From the NCBI GenBank assembly GCA_023230755.1, contig JALNWS010000211.1, positions 1-6,462 on the forward strand: a stretch of 6,462 nucleotides of DNA. Reading direction: 5' to 3'. Shown here piece by piece: positions 5,593 through 6,462 of the stretch (position 1 is the first letter of the stretch; each line of letters opens with the position of its first letter). A program made the translations under genes and the position numbers. The stretch is from Azoarcus sp. (GTDB lineage Bacteria > Pseudomonadota > Gammaproteobacteria > Burkholderiales > Rhodocyclaceae). Below the pieces are notes generated by a model. It was not told where the DNA came from and did not search any database. It saw only the letters and a program-made list of their open reading frames with translations.

Positions 5593-6462
5593 TCAGTTAC
5601 CGAGTGCTTCGAGCGCCGCGGCGTAACGCGGCATCAAATCTTCGCTGCGGCTGACGTTGATTCCGAGATCGCGAATCAGCCCGTTCTTCAAACCATAGAT
5701 CCAGCCATGCACGGTCAGGCGCTGACCACGTGCCCAGGCGTCCTGCACGACCACCGTCTGCGCCACATTGACCACCTGTTCCATGACGTTGAACTCGCAC
5801 AGACGGTCATGACGCAGTTCAGGCGGCAGGCGATCAACCGCCTGTTGATGTTTGACGTGCACATCCTGCACATGGCGCAACCACAGATCAACCAGCCCGA
5901 TGCGCTCGCGGTTCAGCGCCGACTTCACGCCGCCACAACCGTAGTGACCCACCACCATGATGTGCTTCACCTTGAGCACATCCACCGCGAACTGGATCAC
6001 CGACAGACAGTTGAGATCGGTATGCACCACCACGTTGGCCACATTGCGATGGACGAAGACTTCGCCCGGCAACAGACCGACGATCTGGTTGGCCGGCACG
6101 CGCGAATCCGAGCAGCCGATCCACATGTATTCAGGGCTCTGCAGATGTGACAGCTTCTCGAAGAAGCCGGGGTCGACCTCCTGCATCTGCCGCGCCCATG
6201 CCACGTTGAAATCAAAGAGATGAAACAGGTTCTCGTTGTTGACCTCGGCCTCGGACCAGTTGTCCAGATCGAGGGTCAGGAACACCGTGCCCTCAATCGC
6301 CGTCGGGTAGTAGGCCGGCGCCTCGGTGAAACCGAGTTCGCGGTACAGCTTTACCGCGATGCGCATCGCAGGCAGCGTATCGATCATGATCCGCCGGTAG
6401 CCAAGCGCCTTCGCCGCCTGAATTGCGGCCATCGCGAGTTGCCGGCCGAGGCCGGTGCCGCG
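5593..6462 (-). CDS. can: GNAT acetyltransferase-beta-carbonic anhydrase fusion (5' end outside the window)
   Basis: The frame is open from the right edge, giving 289 visible residues. Residues 1-66 are the C-terminal half of a GNAT domain: the acetyl-CoA pyrophosphate loop RGTGLG (1-6), IMIDTLPAMRIAVKLYRELG (25-44) and the last strand FLTLDL (61-66). After a short linker, residues about 78-289 form a complete beta-carbonic anhydrase like E. coli Can, which interconverts CO2 and bicarbonate. Zinc ligands are Cys117 and Asp119 (CSDSR), His173 and Cys176 (HYGCGG), with Arg121 paired to Asp119. Trp114, Gly116, Arg139 and Tyr256 match Trp39, Gly41, Arg64 and Tyr181 of type II enzymes, which form the inhibitory bicarbonate site, so pH and bicarbonate gating is expected. 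No ATG lies in the linker. A GTG at residue 60 could start a separate anhydrase but would cut the last GNAT strand. First visible operon gene. Confidence 0.93.
   Translation of the reverse strand, partial: RGTGLGRQLAMAAIQAAKALGYRRIMIDTLPAMRIAVKLYRELGFTEAPAYYPTAIEGTVFLTLDLDNWSEAEVNNENLFHLFDFNVAWARQMQEVDPGFFEKLSHLQSPEYMWIGCSDSRVPANQIVGLLPGEVFVHRNVANVVVHTDLNCLSVIQFAVDVLKVKHIMVVGHYGCGGVKSALNRERIGLVDLWLRHVQDVHVKHQQAVDRLPPELRHDRLCEFNVMEQVVNVAQTVVVQDAWARGQRLTVHGWIYGLKNGLIRDLGINVSRSEDLMPRYAAALEALGN

Noticed and set aside
3987..5654. 555-codon plus-strand open frame antisense to thiolase and the end of the dehydrogenase
   Set aside because: It is opposite two genes with intact active sites. The translation is rich in Arg, His and Gln with no recognisable domain, as expected for the reverse of GC-rich coding DNA.
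6240..6290. GNAT and carbonic anhydrase as two separate overlapping genes
   Set aside because: The only plausible internal start is a GTG inside the last GNAT strand, weakly preceded by GAGGGC. There is no stop between the domains, so a fusion is the simpler reading, although an additional internal start cannot be excluded.

Overview
The window is GC-rich, densely coding DNA that looks like ordinary chromosome of a betaproteobacterium, most likely Rhodocyclales (Thauera/Azoarcus/Aromatoleum type). That placement rests on codon and protein style and on the gene content (a Can-type carbonic anhydrase, beta-oxidation enzymes, an MscS channel and a DUF3365 haem protein); it is an inference, not a database match. 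I see no mobile element, tRNA, rRNA or CRISPR array.

Layout from left to right. Positions 1-1901 hold a two-gene minus-strand unit. A 407-residue protein of unknown function, which looks like a P-loop/AAA-type ATPase that has lost its Walker A lysine, is followed after 37 bases by an MscS-family mechanosensitive channel that runs off the left edge. Positions 1902-2165 are a divergent intergenic region. Positions 2166-2741 (plus strand) encode an exported single-haem c-type protein of the DUF3365/Tll0287-like family. Positions 2742-3004 carry no gene but hold an 8-bp inverted repeat and a convincing intrinsic terminator for the minus-strand operon arriving from the right.

Positions 3005-6462 are that operon, read right to left: a fused GNAT acetyltransferase/beta-carbonic anhydrase (entering from the right edge), an acetyl-CoA acetyltransferase (thiolase) and a short/branched-chain-type acyl-CoA dehydrogenase. 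The dehydrogenase would start, and the thiolase finish, oxidation of a short or branched acyl-CoA. A bicarbonate-producing enzyme in the same transcript would fit a pathway that ends in a biotin-dependent acyl-CoA carboxylase, but no carboxylase lies inside the window.

The two observations most worth following are the GNAT-carbonic anhydrase fusion and the pairing of a degenerate ATPase-like protein with an MscS channel. The 214-base spacer between thiolase and dehydrogenase, with alternative hairpins and a leader stem-loop, is a smaller regulatory lead.
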